DNA of 64,000 nucleotides from Pelodera strongyloides (Eukaryota; Nematoda; Chromadorea; Rhabditida; Rhabditidae): contig JAANDG010000003.1 of assembly GCA_036852015.1 (NCBI GenBank), positions 1,446,001-1,510,000 of the forward strand, written 5' to 3'. The notes beneath the pieces were generated by a model that did not search any database, was not told the origin of the DNA, and saw only the letters and a program-made list of their open reading frames with translations. Each line of letters starts with the position of its first letter. Positions within the stretch are counted from its first letter, which is position 1. The translations under genes were made by a program, and so were the position numbers. Shown in pieces: positions 9,488 to 23,100 of this stretch.

Positions 9488-12400
9488 ATGCCACGCGCTG
9501 CGGCGATTCGACGCCTTCCACGGGACAGGGAGGATTCCTCGTTCTCACCGCCAGCCAGACGCACCCGACTGGCATTGGCAAGGAGGGCGGAACAAGAAGC
9601 TACCCCGAGTGAGCTAACATTTCTTATTCGCCCTTATACAGAAAACGAGCCGCACCGCTAGTTTAAGTTAGTTGGTTTTTTAAGAGTTACATTAGTTACT
9701 GAATCTGCCCACGTAGAAACTGGCAGCTGTAAAAAAAAATTGGTCATTTATGGCTTTGCTTTACGTATTTCTGAGTTGTAATTTTCTCCGAGAATCCTCC
9801 AAGCGGGAGGTTGTTGTAACCGCAAGAGGTGCCCCCAATGGACCAAGGTGGATAGTTGTCCCCAATCAATTGAAAGGTTCCCTAGTGATGTTTTAAACGG
9901 GTCTCCAGAGCGATTCAAATGTTTGTATTGTTTTTTTTTAGTTGATGCACCGCTGCCTGCTCCAGCACCTCGGCGAGCAAGGTAGTTATTACAACCGGTT
10001 TTTAAAACTAATGTTGGACGCTGTATCCCCCTGTACTGTAGATATGCTCGATTTTTAAGCTAATTTGCATACACTATGGACGTTGTCGAACAAGTTTCAA
10101 AAACCAGCAGATATATTGCTTTAAAAATGGTTCAACAGCCGTCCAACCAGACAACTTTACAACTTTTTCAGGGGAATACCGCGGATCAACGACCGACAGC
10201 CTGGTTCTCCTGTGTTGCAGGCTTCTTCGAACTCAAACTCCTTATCCGGTATGTATTACAGCGAAATAACCTGCATACACGTAGTCGATTCACCTTTACT
10301 ATGATCATACTACTATTTTGTCTCTCTCTTTCCATTATTAACGAGACAAATCGCTCTTGGACAAGTGCAATAATTGCTATAATTGTCTCTTGTACTACGT
10401 TTTTCCATATTCATGTTCTTATTTCCTATTCTTTGTTAGTTTTATTCACATTTTATTATAAAAAACAACTTTGTTTTTTCAAATTGCAGTGGTTCGATCG
10501 CGTGGCGCGCCAGCTGCGGCTGTTGCGAATGTCCGTGCCCAAGGCACAACCAGCGGTTCTTCTGTGAGGTATGTCCGTCCGTTTCCGGCTTTGTTTCAGT
10601 TATTCGGTAGTTCTCTGTTGTCTCTCAATGCATCTGCAGAAAATGTGCCTTCGCAGCGGGCCGCCATCCCCGCCAGGCTGCGCTATCTTTTTGTCTGATT
10701 GTATCTCTTACAAGCGTACAAAGCCCGTCCCGTCCAGTAACGAGAAAAATTGCAGGGCTGGGGAACGTGCCGCCGGTTCGGGGGTTGTCAATCGGCGTAC
10801 TCCTGTGGTGCCAGCTTCCAGGCGAGGAGCTTCTAATTCATCAGCTGGTACGTTGTAACACCCATGATAGAAACTCGGAGCCGGGAGTAAGCATCCTACG
10901 CAAAGACAAATTCTCCGACCTTTTCGTGCACTACTGTTGCGTGTTTCAATTATTATCTGTAAGCCAGTTTATACATTTGTTCTTATATAATGGTCCCTTA
11001 TGTTGCAGCGGCTCGGTCGAATCGCGCACCTACTGCTGCTGGTGCACAACGTCAGCTTCAAGTGTTTGCTAACGCAGCACCTGCTGCTGATGTTGCACAA
11101 CCACAACGTCAGCCAGCAGTAGATGCAACCGCTTCACAACGTGGACCTGCTGTAGCGACTGCACAACGTCAACCGCATCGTCAGCCGCAAGTAGTTGCTG
11201 ATGCAGCACAAAGTCAAGCTGCCGTGCCACAACGTTCGCAAGCTCCAATTCCAGATCCAAATCCTGTCAGGTGCGTTTTGACCTGCCTTTCTTCTCCTTG
11301 TTATTCACATTAACTTGGTAAACATTTGGTTTTGCTTGTACAAACTAGTTCACAGCTCTCGTCTGTGTAAGTGCATCTGCGGAACAATGAACTTTGGTTT
11401 TCCCCTATTAGATGGGTCACGCAAGGTTCAGTAGTCGTTTCGGCTTGCCGAGCGTTCTATGCCATCTACTTCTACTTGTTTGGTATTGTGATGTGAGCTC
11501 TTGCAAGTTTTACTTTTAGCGCTGCGCCTCCTGCTCCTCCTTCTCAAAATCGCCGAGCAAATTTGCCACAGATTGTACCTCCAGTTGTACCAGCTGTTGT
11601 TGCTCAACAAAATGCGCCGGCGCCCAATAACCCAGGTACTGTGTAAACAGTGTAAAGTTAAGTCTTACTTTTTTTTTGTGTAAACCTTATTTACACGAAA
11701 AGTCGAATGCATAACATTGACACTTGAAACTGGCAAAAAAACAGCGTTGATCGGTGTTGTGGCAGTCAGTCCGCTATCACCAGATGTAATAAATGAATTA
11801 AATGTGTGATTTAGTTTAGCATTAGAAATTTTTTATTGTTCCCATTAAGCTAACAAAGGTTTCCCCCATTACTACCTATGTTTATACATTCTGTGAACTT
11901 AGTAGAGGTAGCCAACATTCACGTTTTTCTTTAGTTGGAAACCAGGCTCCCGTCGCTGCCCCAGTTGTTGCGGTTGTGCAGCAGCCAATTCCTGCTGCGG
12001 TCCCTGCCCCTGTGGTGCAGCAGCCAATTGTTGCTCCGGCCCCGGCCCCTGTGGTGCAGCAGCCAATTGTTGCTTCCGTCCGTGTCCCTGTGGTGCAGCA
12101 GCCAATTCCTGCTGCGGTCCCTGCCCCTGTGGTGCAGCAGCCAATTGTTGCTCCGGCCCCAGCCCCTGTGGTGCAGCAGCCAATTGTTGCTCCGGCCCCG
12201 GCCCCTGTGGTGCAGCAGCCAATTGCTGCTCCGGTCCCGGCCCCTGTGGTGCAGCAGCAAATTGTTGCTTCCGTCCGTGTCCCTGTGGTGCAGCAGCCAA
12301 TTGTTGCCTCCGTCCAGCCATCTGCTGCTCCCGTCCAGCCAGTTGCTGCTTCCGCCCCTCTCCCAGACCCAGGTGCTGTGGCTGTGGTAGCTGTGGCGCA

Positions 12401-15185
12401 GCAACCAAATATGGGAGTTGCTACAAACAACAGACCACGTGCTGCCATCAAGTGAGTTTCTGTTTCTGAGTAGTGTGCCAGTGATGTTAACGAGACAACC
12501 TAGATTAGTGATGGCGCTTTGACTGTTGTTGGATACTGTAACTGTATCAAGCTAATTCAAAGTTCACACACACATCATATGTTGTTGGGGGGGGGGTGTT
12601 ACTCTTATTAATCTTTAGAATCATATGAGTTGAAAATGATGACAAAACAGCATTAGAACTTGGAACAATACTAATTTGTTCATCCTGGCCAGTAAGGACT
12701 AGCGTAAACCAAAAGCCGTTGCCTTGAGCTCTTGAGCAAGTCGAACTGTATACGTCAGGCACGTGGACGCACGCAGGATTGAATCATCTGCTGGATGTGA
12801 GTCTATATAACACTTCCTCTTTTTTAGTGCGCGCCGCAGTCGAGCTGGGCAATTGCCGGCACCTGCCGTAGCAAGTAGGATCCAGGTGGCCGATAACAAC
12901 GCAGGGCCCGCGCTCCTTCACGCCCCAGGAGGCCAACCGATATCAAGCAATTTTTACAATTTTCTTAGTCTTAGCTTCATCTTCCGCTGCAGCCAAAGCT
13001 GAAGTAGCCGCAAGCCTTTCAGATAGAATAAATAGCTGTCTCGGTAATCATAGGATTTTATCTCACGGCGAAGAGCCAAAAACACCCAGTTAAATATTTT
13101 CCCATGATAAAATATTGTTTATGTTTGATTTCAGTGTTACTACAAATTCACCCACGAAGCGCAATAACCGTGCGGGAGGCTGCCGACTACTTTGCAAACG
13201 TATGTTTTCTGTTGTTTGTTGAAAGCGCTATTATAAGTTCAAAGACATTTGAGAAGTCCTTTGTTCGTTTCATATTTAGATGTTTAAAAATTCGTATTCT
13301 CTTTGACATGGAGCACGCCATGTTTTTGAGCGCCCCAGATTTCATGATTTCATGTCCACGCTGCGTTTCAAGAAACGGCCGGTTATTTCGCCTTAAGTTT
13401 TTTTTCACCATGCTCGATTTGATCGTCGTATTATAAAATGTTTCAAAAAAAAAATCATCTAATTATGTTTTGGGGTGCCTCCTTTTCAACGTATGTGGCC
13501 GGCGTACAGTATTCATTTTCATTTTCTTATTTCAAGGGAAAACATATAAATTTGTGCAGATACCAGATGCTGTGAAGGAGCTGCATGCGGCTGTGGAACT
13601 TGCACGTCGCGAGGATCCTCGCAAGTCGGCCGTGCGAGTACAGGTTGATGTCTTTTATACAGTAAGGTACCCCGGCTCCACTAGTATTTTATGGGGAAGC
13701 GTAGACTCGAACCCTGGTTCACCTGGCGCTGGCTGGCGCCCTCTCGGTTAATCTACACTACACGAACCTGAACTGTGCTGAAAACGGCAAACTTTGATTA
13801 TTGCGCTGGACTGGAATCTTATATATTCGTATGTGTGGAGATCTCATAGACTTTGTGGGCAGTTTATGACGATTAGTCGATCCACCACAAGTTGACCATC
13901 TCACCATGTTTACAGGTTTTTCCTCCTGCTCCTGATGCTGAAGCAGAGGCTGCTGGCACTAGGACTCCAGCAGTCGAGACACTAGTATTCGGTAAACCTT
14001 ATATCTTATTTGTTTTAATGTTTTGCATTTATATGTTTTGAATCTGTCTGAATGTTCAGTATTTTGTGTCAATTAACTAATATACATTCGTGTATGCACA
14101 CACAGTTAATTACATGCGATTGGCATTATACTTTCAGAGTTCAAAGTTCAAACTGATCTTCTTCTGATATTGAATTTTTTTAGATGGTGAAAGTATCAAA
14201 GACCTGCCAGAAACCGTGCAGGGTTTTGTCGAGCGACATGCGCCGAATCTTCTCGTCAGGGTAAGCGCTTAATTATTTACTTCCCGTTGGTTTACATTTA
14301 TTATAATATTTTAAACAGTATACTAGCTAATACTTGTTTTTTTTTGTGAGAATTTCTGGTAGCAGAATCACGTTTGTGATGTGTACATAGTATGTTTGGT
14401 ATTTTGTGAATGTGTTTATATACGCGCCTATGTATTTGTGGATTTGTGGTGCAAACACGGACTAGGCTACCTTTAATATTTAATTTTAACATGATTTAAC
14501 ATGTTTTTTTTAGATTACGGTGATCAAGGGGCGTGCCGCCATTCCCGAATCTCCAATGCCCAAGCGAGATGATACGGTTCGTTTTCTTTTTTTGGCTTAT
14601 TTCTTTTGGCTGCAGTCGAGGATATGCAGGCATATGGCCACGGCAACTGGACCATATCCTAATGGCATTAATAGCCAACGTATTGTAGGTGATCCGCAGT
14701 GATGACTGGGGAGACTGCACAATTTGTTTCGAAGACTTGCCCTACGACCCGGTTGGATGTCTTTATTGTCGACAGATGATAGGATGCAGATTGTATGTTT
14801 TCTTCTTTCTTTTCTCTTCAAGTCGCTAGAGTATTCTTCGTAATCCCGTAACCACCTATGTATGTAGGTGCATGTGATTATATACATTCCATGCGCGCAC
14901 TTCGTCGTGCCATTGACTTGGTCTTTTGCTTTCTTATCCAATTCTTATCTTGTGCGAGAGCTGTCTGACTCTGACTTGATTTTTTCAGCAATCAGTTATT
15001 TCATTTCATCTGACTTTCTTTTCAGCTGTGTGAAGCAGTGGATCAGAACTGGTCGAGAGGCTGCGGCTGCCCATCCGAATAATCCAGAAGCGGGTCGTAA
15101 CCACAGACAGTGTCCCCTGTGCAGACACGAGTGGGATTGGGAGCCCGAGGTGACGAGCATGTTTGTGCTCAGGGGCGGAGCCTAG
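9488..15185 (+). CDS. RING-like gene B (659-aa model)
   Basis: Exons: 9488-9608, 9942-9981, 10172-10248, 10490-10568, 10756-10847, 11009-11270, 11520-11635, 11935-12451, 12828-12874, 13135-13199, 13560-13643, 13916-13991, 14184-14260, 14514-14576, 14689-14792, 15026-15185; 1980 nt in one frame. The N-terminus (MPRAAAIRRLPRDRED) is basic. Residues of roughly 40-450 are a low-complexity Arg/Gln/Pro/Ala region with nine VVQQPIVAPAPAP-type repeats. The C-terminus has four Cys pairs at C582/C585, C596/C599, C605/C608 and C636/C639, the spacing of a C4C4 RING (CNOT4-like), then RHEWDWEPEVTSMF. Probable E3 ubiquitin ligase by inference. Start chosen because the ATG directly follows a CTTCTAG acceptor, as in trans-spliced nematode genes. 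The 12828 exon's donor (GTAGGA at 12875) is chosen for phase; the alternative donor used in C's longer reading is mutated here. B/C differences in exon 13135-13199 are both synonymous in the chosen frame. Confidence 0.75.
11973..12323 (+). repeat. Nine 39-bp coding repeats in gene B
   Basis: Nine tandem 39-bp units each encode 13 residues of the form VVQQPIxAxxxAP. Two sub-types alternate (PIPAAVPAP, PIVAPAPAP) with a PIVASVRVP variant, suggesting duplication of multi-unit blocks. Because 39 is a multiple of 3, unit gain or loss keeps frame. Long open frames on the other strand across this block are a by-product of the repeat. Gene C has three units at the same place. Confidence 0.9.
14689..15185 (+). 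other. RING-domain exons of gene B
   Basis: The two last exons (14689-14792 and 15026-15185) hold the whole zinc-binding module. Pattern: CxxC, 10 residues, CxxC, 5 residues, CxxC, 27 residues, CxxC. No ligand histidine is needed because all eight positions are Cys. The segment CLYCRQMIGCRFCVKQWI resembles the centre of the CNOT4 RING in layout, although CNOT4 has CxC at the first pair. The same exons in A (7076-7179, 7412-7571) are nearly identical; in D (46129-46232, 46506-46662) the Cys are kept while the linker has changed. Confidence 0.75.
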
Positions 15186-17105
15186 GTTCAGCGTACTCAG
15201 GTTTGTGCTCAGGGCCGGAGCCTAGGCTTAGCGCATCCACGTTTATGGTAGGGGTGGATCATAGGTAAGCCTAGGTTCAGCATAGTGTGCTTTGTCTTAA
15301 GAGATGGAACCTAGGTTTTGAAATGTAGGTTTTGCAAATTCAGGTTTCGATTTCGCAAGTTTTGCATATTCAGGTAGTCAGGTGTGTTGCAAGTTGCATA
15401 CACTCGGTATTATCATAGCCCAAATAAGTATCGACTTGCAAAGGCCACTGTGTTTTCCTTGTGGGTTTTCTTGCACTAATACTCCGACCAAATGAGTTTA
15501 CACAGCTAGATAGTGGGAGTGGGAAATACTAGTCGAGAATCCCAAATGGTGCGACTCTAAGTGCAGGAGTGAGGAGGGTCGCCATTAGCATGTGAATGTA
15601 TTTCCAATTGTTGTTTTTGGATTGCATTGGTATGGTATCAATCGAACATGTACAATTGTAATTATTTACATTTTTTGTTTTATCCTTAAAAATGATTTAT
15701 ATGCCTGTCACATTTGCTCATTCTTGCCTGCCTTTAATTACTTACGTTACATGTACGCTGCCGGGTAGTCTCCTAATCTAATCTCATCTCATTTCAGCAT
15801 TAGGTTTTCCACTGATTATGATTTTACTTTTAGCCCTCACCAAATGCTATTGCATTTGCTTTTTGAATTTGAGTATGAAGTATGTATTACTCATTCCATT
15901 TTGTCTCCCAATCAGGGTTACTTGTCTGAATAATCGCCATTACCAGCACCCTTTCACTCATCTGTTTTTTGTTTAGTCAAACTGTACTGTGCTTTTTCAT
16001 TTGTTGAAGATGGCATTAGTTGGATTTTGGATTTGTACGTATTTTGTGAGAGATACTGGACAACTTCATTTCCGTATACTGTAGTATGGACATTTCTGTG
16101 CCTCAGCCGCAGGGCACAAATCACAAATTGAACTGAATTTGCATATAACGTATGTACGTGAGGGTAGTTGTCGAGCATTGTTTCACAAACCACGCGCAAT
16201 ACCTTGCTTACTATACCTTAAACCTTTACCTTGTAATACAACCTTATAGCCTTCTTGTTATCTAATACTCGTTGCGACTTTTTTGATCTCATTGCACCGG
16301 TAGATTGTAAATTTAAAACTTGTAATAGAATGCAGACCAATATGCTCTTATTTAATAACCAATACACACCAGGAGGTTGATGGTTTATATCTGTTTGATT
16401 TCTGCGTGCTTTCCTTTTATCTTCTTTTATCCTTTTAGCCCATTTATTTTACAACGAGGGTTATCTGTCCTCAACTATGTTTTTTCCCGTAAAACAGTTG
16501 ACAGTGTGAGACTGCGCGTTCAAGTTGGGCAGAAATTCGGGAACCAACCGTCTGTCTTCATTTTTTAGCGCACAGGCCGTGGCAAAGTGAGAGATGCGCT
16601 ACACGGATATCGGCTTTTTGCCCATCATAGACGCATAATTATGTAGTTTTTGCGATTTCTATTTGTGTCAAACTCAGATCATTTTAGTTTTTGGTAGATT
16701 GCTTTATGTTTAACAAGGCTTGTCAAAGAGTTATTGAAGAGAGTTTTTCCATGTGAATAATTTATTGATTAAACAATGTTTGTGTTCTGTGATTATTTTC
16801 TGAATTTTTGTGAGCGGTTTGTGATAGCCGGAAATGTTTTTCTTTGTTTCTTCTTGTTCCGGAGCGTGATGTTGCATCAGTATTCTACTTTGTCATCGTG
16901 ATTAAATTTCTACATTGTTTTTGGATTGTGTTGTATTAGAGGCTCAATTTCCGTTTGCCCTCTCCTGGTATGATTACCGTTTGTAAATTACTTTTGAACA
17001 TTTACTCTTTTGGTACTTTCTGCGTATTTTGTGTTATTTCCTTTCCTTGTCTATCATTTTCTCGGTTGGCTTGAAGCACCGCTTACTTACGTACGCTGCT
17101 TCTAG
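15186..17105. other. Spacer between genes B and C
   Basis: No gene seen. Near-copy of the A-B spacer 7572-9487, differing by small indels and substitutions. It too ends in TTCTAG immediately before the gene's ATG. Confidence 0.6.
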
Positions 17106-20100
17106 ATGCCACGCGCTGCGGCGATTCGACGCCTTCCACGGGACAGAGAGGATTCCTCGTTCTCACCGCCAGCCAGACGCACCCGACTGGCAATGGCAAG
17201 GAGGGCGGAGCAAGAAGTTACCCCAGGTGAGCTACCATTTCTTATCACCTCCCCCTTCTAAAGAAAACGAGCCGCACCTCTAGTTAGTTGGCTTTTTAAG
17301 AGTTATTAGTTAGTGAATCTGCCCACGTAGAAGTATAAGAGACTGGCAGCTGTTAAAAATTGTCATTTATGGCTTTGCTTTACGTATTTCTGAGTTGTAA
17401 TTTTCTCCGAGAATCCTCCAAGCGGGAGGTTGTTGTAACCGCAAGAGGTGCCCCCCAATGGACCAAGGTGGATAGTTGTCTCCAATCAGTTGAAAGGTTC
17501 CCTAGTGAAGTTTTAAAACGGACCTCCAGAGCGATTTAAATGTTTATTGTTTTGTTTTAGTTGATGCACCGCTGCCTGCTCCAGCACCAGCACCTCGGCG
17601 AGCAAGGTAGGCTTTTGTTTGTTACACGTGTCTTAAAGCGAAATGCTAGCCTTTTTGGAAAATTTGCATATGGTAAGCAAATCCTATGTATCCTATGCTA
17701 ATTTTGTACGATTGCCGTGGACGATCGTACAAAATTAGCATAGGATACATAGGATTTGCTTATCGTATGCAAATTTTCCAAAGGGGCTAGTATTTCGCTT
17801 TAAAGCTGTATTACAATCTTTTTTTAAAGCTAATGCTGGACGCTGTATTATCCTGTACTGTAGTGTATACGCTATTTTTAGGCTAATTATTCTAATTTGC
17901 GTACATTGTGGACGTTGTCCAACAAGTTGCAAAAACCGGCAGATGTATTGTTTTAAAAATGGTTCAACAGCCGTCCAACCAGAGTTACAACTTTACAACT
18001 AGCTTGCTTTTTCAGGGGAATCAAAGACCGACAGCCTGGTTCTCCTGTGGTGCGGGCATCTTCGAACTCAAACTCCTCATCGGGTATGTATTGCAGCGGA
18101 TTAAGTTACGGTTTTTGAAACGTGATGCATTCTAATGTATGCTACGCGGGATTCTATAATATTACTCATTTGTTCATGATACATGGGGATGATTCCTCTT
18201 TAAAGCAGTATTACGGTCACTTTTTGAAACGTGTGACGGGCGACTAGATTCCTGTGTATTTATGCTAATTGAGCTTGAATCGAGTTCGATTTTTTATTCT
18301 AATTGGGATTTTATTCTAATTTGAATGGGATATTAGTTATCCAAAATCCGTTTCAAAAAAAGTTTACCACTTTGTGTGTTCTTGGAGTTCGTGTTGTTAG
18401 ATTTTCAGTGTGATAGAATGGATGTTTTTATTTTTCTGTCGTTCATGATGTATCCTGCATACGTACTCGATTCACCTTTACTATGATCATACTACTATTT
18501 TGTCTCTCTCTTTCCATTATTAACGAGACAAATCGGTCTTGGACAAGTGCAATAATTGCAATAATTGTCTCTTGTGCTACGTTTTTTACCCATCTTCATG
18601 TTCTTATTTCCTATTCTTTATTAGTTTTATTCATATTTTATTTTATTGTAAAAATATTTTTTTTTTCAAATTTCAGTGGTTCGATCGCGTGACGCGCCAG
18701 CTGCAGCTATTGCGAATGTCCGTGCCCAAGGCCCAACCAGCGGTTCTTCTGTGAGGTTTGTTCGTACGTTTCCGGCTTTGTTTCAGTTATTCGCTAGTTC
18801 TCTGTTGTCTCGCAATGCATCTGCAGAAAATGTGCCTTCGCAGCGGGCCGCCACCCCCGCCAGGCTGCGATAGCTTTTTGTGTGATTGTACCTTTTACAA
18901 GCGTACAAAGCCCGTCCAGTAAGGAGAAAAATTGCAGGGCTGGACAAACTGCCGCCGGTTCGGGGGTTGTCAATCGGCGTACTCCTGTCGTGCCAGCTTC
19001 CAGGCGAGGAGCTTCTAATTCATCAGCTGGTACGTTGTAACACCTATGATAGAATACTCGGAGCCGGGAGTAAGTATCCTACGCAAAGGCAAATTCTCCG
19101 ACTTTGTGCACTACTGTTGCGTGTTTCAGTTATTATATGTAAGCCAGTTTATACATTTGTTCTGATATAATGGTCCCTTATGTTGCAGCGGCTCGGCCGA
19201 ATCGCGCACCTACTGCTGCTGGTGCACAACGTCAGCCTGTAGCAGCTACGCAACGTCAGCTGCAAGTGTTTGCTAACGCAGCACCTGATGCTGATGTTGC
19301 ACCACCACAACGTCAGCCAGTGGTAGATGCAACCGCTTCACAACGTGGACCTGCTGTAGCGGCTGCACAACGTCAACCGCATCGTCAGCCGCAAGTAGTT
19401 GCTGACGCAGCACAAATTCAAGCTGCCGTGCCACAACGTTCGCAAACTCCAAATCCCGTCAGGTGGGTTTTAACCGGCCTTTCTTCTCCTTTTTATTCAC
19501 ATTAACTTGGTAAACATTTGGTTTTGCTTGTACAAACTAGTTCATATCGTCTGTGTAAGTGCATCTGCGGAACAATGAACTTTGGTTTTCCCGTATTAGA
19601 TGGTACACGCAAGCTTCAGTAGTCGTTTCGGCTTACCGAGCGTTCTATGCCATCTACTTCTACTTGTTTGGTATTGTGCTGTGAGCTCTTGCAAGTTTTA
19701 CTTTTAGCGCTGCGCCTCCTGCGCCTCCTCAAAATCGCCGAGCAAATTTGCCACAGATTGTACCTCCAGTTGTACTAGATGATGTTGCTCAACAAAATGC
19801 GCCGGCGCCCAATAACCCAGGTACTGTGTAAAGTTAAGTCTTACTTTTTTTATGTGTAAACCTTATTTACACGAAAAGTCGAATGCACAACATTGACACC
19901 TGAAACTGGCAAAAACAGCGTTGCTCGGTGTTGTGGCAGTCAGTCCGCTATCACCAGATGTAATAAATGAATTAAGTGTGTGAATTAGTTTAGAAATTTT
20001 TTATTGGTCAGCTAACAAAGTTCTCCCAATATTACCTATGTTTATACATTCTGTGAACTTAGTAGAGGTAGCAAACATTCACGTTTTTCTTTAGTTGCAA

Positions 20101-23100
20101 GCCAGGCTCCCGTCGCTGCCCCAGTTGTTGCGGTTGTGCAGCAGCCAATTCCTGCTGCGGTCCCTGCCCCTGTGGTGCAGCAGCCAGTTGCTGCTTCCGT
20201 CAGTGCCCCTGTGGTGCAGCAGCCAGTTGCTGCTTCCGCACCTCTCCCAGACCTAGGTGCTGTGGCTGTGGTAGCTGTGGCGCAGCAACCAAATATGGGA
20301 GTTGCTACAAACAGCAGACCACGTGCTGCCATCAAGTGAGTTTCTGTTTCTGAGTAGTGTGCCAGTGTGATGTGAAAGAGACAACCTAGATTAGTGATGG
20401 CGCTTTGACTGTTGGATACTGTAACTGTATCCAGCTAATTCAAAGTTCACACCCATATGATATGGTGTGGGGGGGGGGGGGTTCTTTTATTTTTATTTAT
20501 CTTTATCTTTAAACCCATTTCATTTGAGTGGAAAATAATGACAAAACATCATTAAACAATAGAAATTTGTTCTTCCTGGCCACTGGCCAGTGAGGGACTA
20601 GCGTAAACCAAAAGCCTTTGCCTTGAGCAAGTCGAACTGTATACGTCAGGCACGTGGACGCACGCAGGATTGAATCATCTGCTGGATGTGAGTCTATATA
20701 ACACTTTCTTTTTTAGTGCGCGCCGTAGTCGAGCCCAGCAATTGCAATTGCCGGCACCTGCCGTAGCAAGTAGGATCCAGGTGGCCGATAACAACGCAGG
20801 GCCCATGCTCCTTCACGCCCCGGGAGGCCAACCGTTATCAAGCAAGTTTTACATTTCATGCTTCCGCTGCGGCCAAAACTAAAGTATCCGCAATCCTTTC
20901 CGATAGAATAAATGAATAGCTGTCTGTTGTCTCAGTAGTCGTAGGATTTCAGCTCACGGTGAAGAGCCAAAAACAGCCACGTAAATCAGATAGATCTTTT
21001 CCCATTATAAAATACTGATTGATTTCAGTGTTACTACAAATTCACCCACGGAGCGCAATAACTGTGCGGGAGGCTGCCGACTACTTTGCAAACGTATGTT
21101 TTCTGTTGTTTGTTGAAAGCGCTATTATAAGTTCAAAGACATTTGAGAAGTTCTTTGTTCGATTCATATTTAGATGTTTAAAAATTCGTATTCTCTTTGA
21201 CATGGAGCACGCCATGTTTTTGAGCGCCCCATATTTCATGGTTTCATGTCCATGATGCGTTTCAAGAAACGGCCGGTTATTTCGCCTTAAAGGGACAGGC
21301 CCATCAAAATAAACATATATTTACGATTTCATGTTATTTTTTATTAGCAGCGTTTATTACAATATATACACACTAATTGTTATCCACATTCACCCCGGGG
21401 AACTTTTTTACTACGAGCCCAACTCATAATGGTACCGTATTTGCATCAATTTAGTCCTAATAATTCTTTTACTTCTCGTATTTTATAACACAGTTACAAA
21501 ATTACGCATGAGAGAGTATGCTCAATAAAGAGGTGCCAGAGAAAAAACCGAGAGAGCAGACAACCAGAGCGGATAGACAACGAGAGGAAGGGCCAGGCAA
21601 CGGTATACATTTGTGGATGCGCTCGTCGGAACGGGGTGAATGTCGATAAAATTTGGTTTGCATATATTGTAATAAACACTTAATAAAAATTAAGACGAAA
21701 TCGTAAATATAGGTTTACCTTGATGGGCCTGTCCCTTTAAGTTTTTTTTCACCATGCTCGATTTGATCGTCGTATTATAAATGTTTCAAAAAAAATCATC
21801 TAATTATGTTTTGGGGTGCCTCCTTTTCAACGTATGCGGCCGGCGTACTGTATTCATTTTCATTTTCTTATTTCAAGGGAAAACATATAAATTTGTGCAG
21901 ATACCAGATGCTGTGAAGGAGCTGCATGCGGCTGTGGAACTTGCACGTCGGGAGGATCCTCGCAAGTCGGCAGTCCGAGTACAGGTTGGTGTGTTTTATA
22001 CAGTAAGGCCTACCCCCACTAATGTTGCGCGGAAAGTCGCGTGGACTTGAACCCTGGTTCACCTGGCGCCGTCTCGGTTATTCTACTACACGAACTTGAA
22101 GACTTGAACTGTGCTGAAAACGGCAAACTTTGATTATTGCGCTCGAATCTTATATATTCGTATATGTGGAGACACACATAGACTTTGTGGGCAGTTTATG
22201 ACGATTAGTCGATCCACCACAAGTTGACCATCTCACAATGTTTACAGGTTTTTCCTCCTGCTCCTGCTGCTGAAGCAGAGGCTGCTGGCACTAGGACTCC
22301 AGCAGTCGAGACCCTTGTATTCGGTAAACCTTATATCTTATTTGTCTTAATGTTTTGAGTTTATATCTTTTGAATCTGTCTGAATGTTCAGTATTTTGTG
22401 TCAATTAACTAGTATGACTTTACATTCGTGTACACATAGTTAATCACATGCGCTTGGCATTATCCTTTCAGAGTCAGACTCTGTTCGTCTTAGGCGGGTC
22501 GCCAGCTAAAATATTTGCACCCGCGAACCCGCCCAGCTAAAATATTTCGACCCGCGAACGCGCCAGCTAAAATATTTCCATTGCCTAATTCGCTGGCGAA
22601 AGTAAACTACTGTAGGCGCTTCGCGGGTTAAAAAAGGTTGAAAATTGTGTGGATATACTGTAGTATCGTGCATTACAGAACAACATTTTGGTGCGATTGA
22701 TTTTCAAAAACTTTTCATTTTTTTCTTCAGTTTGATTGAGTTGTTTCTATGTTTTGCTTTGCTGTTAAGAATTTGTTGCTGTTATTTGTAAAGTGTGTGA
22801 AGGACATGTCAGTGTTTCTACCTGGCCTGAATTTCAGAAACAAAGTAAACTTTTGGTTCGGTTACTTTGGAGTTCAATGAAATGACTTACACATTGCACT
22901 TTCTTTAGCTATTTCTCCTCTTTGATATCTGTATTATTCCATGTTGTTTGCTACATTTATGGTGAACAAACGGTGTTTTGTTTCAGGCTCGGCAACCTAG
23001 CCTAGGTTGGCCCGTCCATTCAGGTCCATGAATATGAATATGAGAAAGAGGACTGCGAAGGATATAATACGATAACGAAACCATGTTAGCAAACGGATGA

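Noticed and set aside
11882..12451. Long open frames on the minus strand and other plus frames over the 39-bp repeats
   Set aside because: Repeat units with length divisible by three keep all frames open. Only the plus frame that joins in phase to flanking exons of B (and matches C) is retained.
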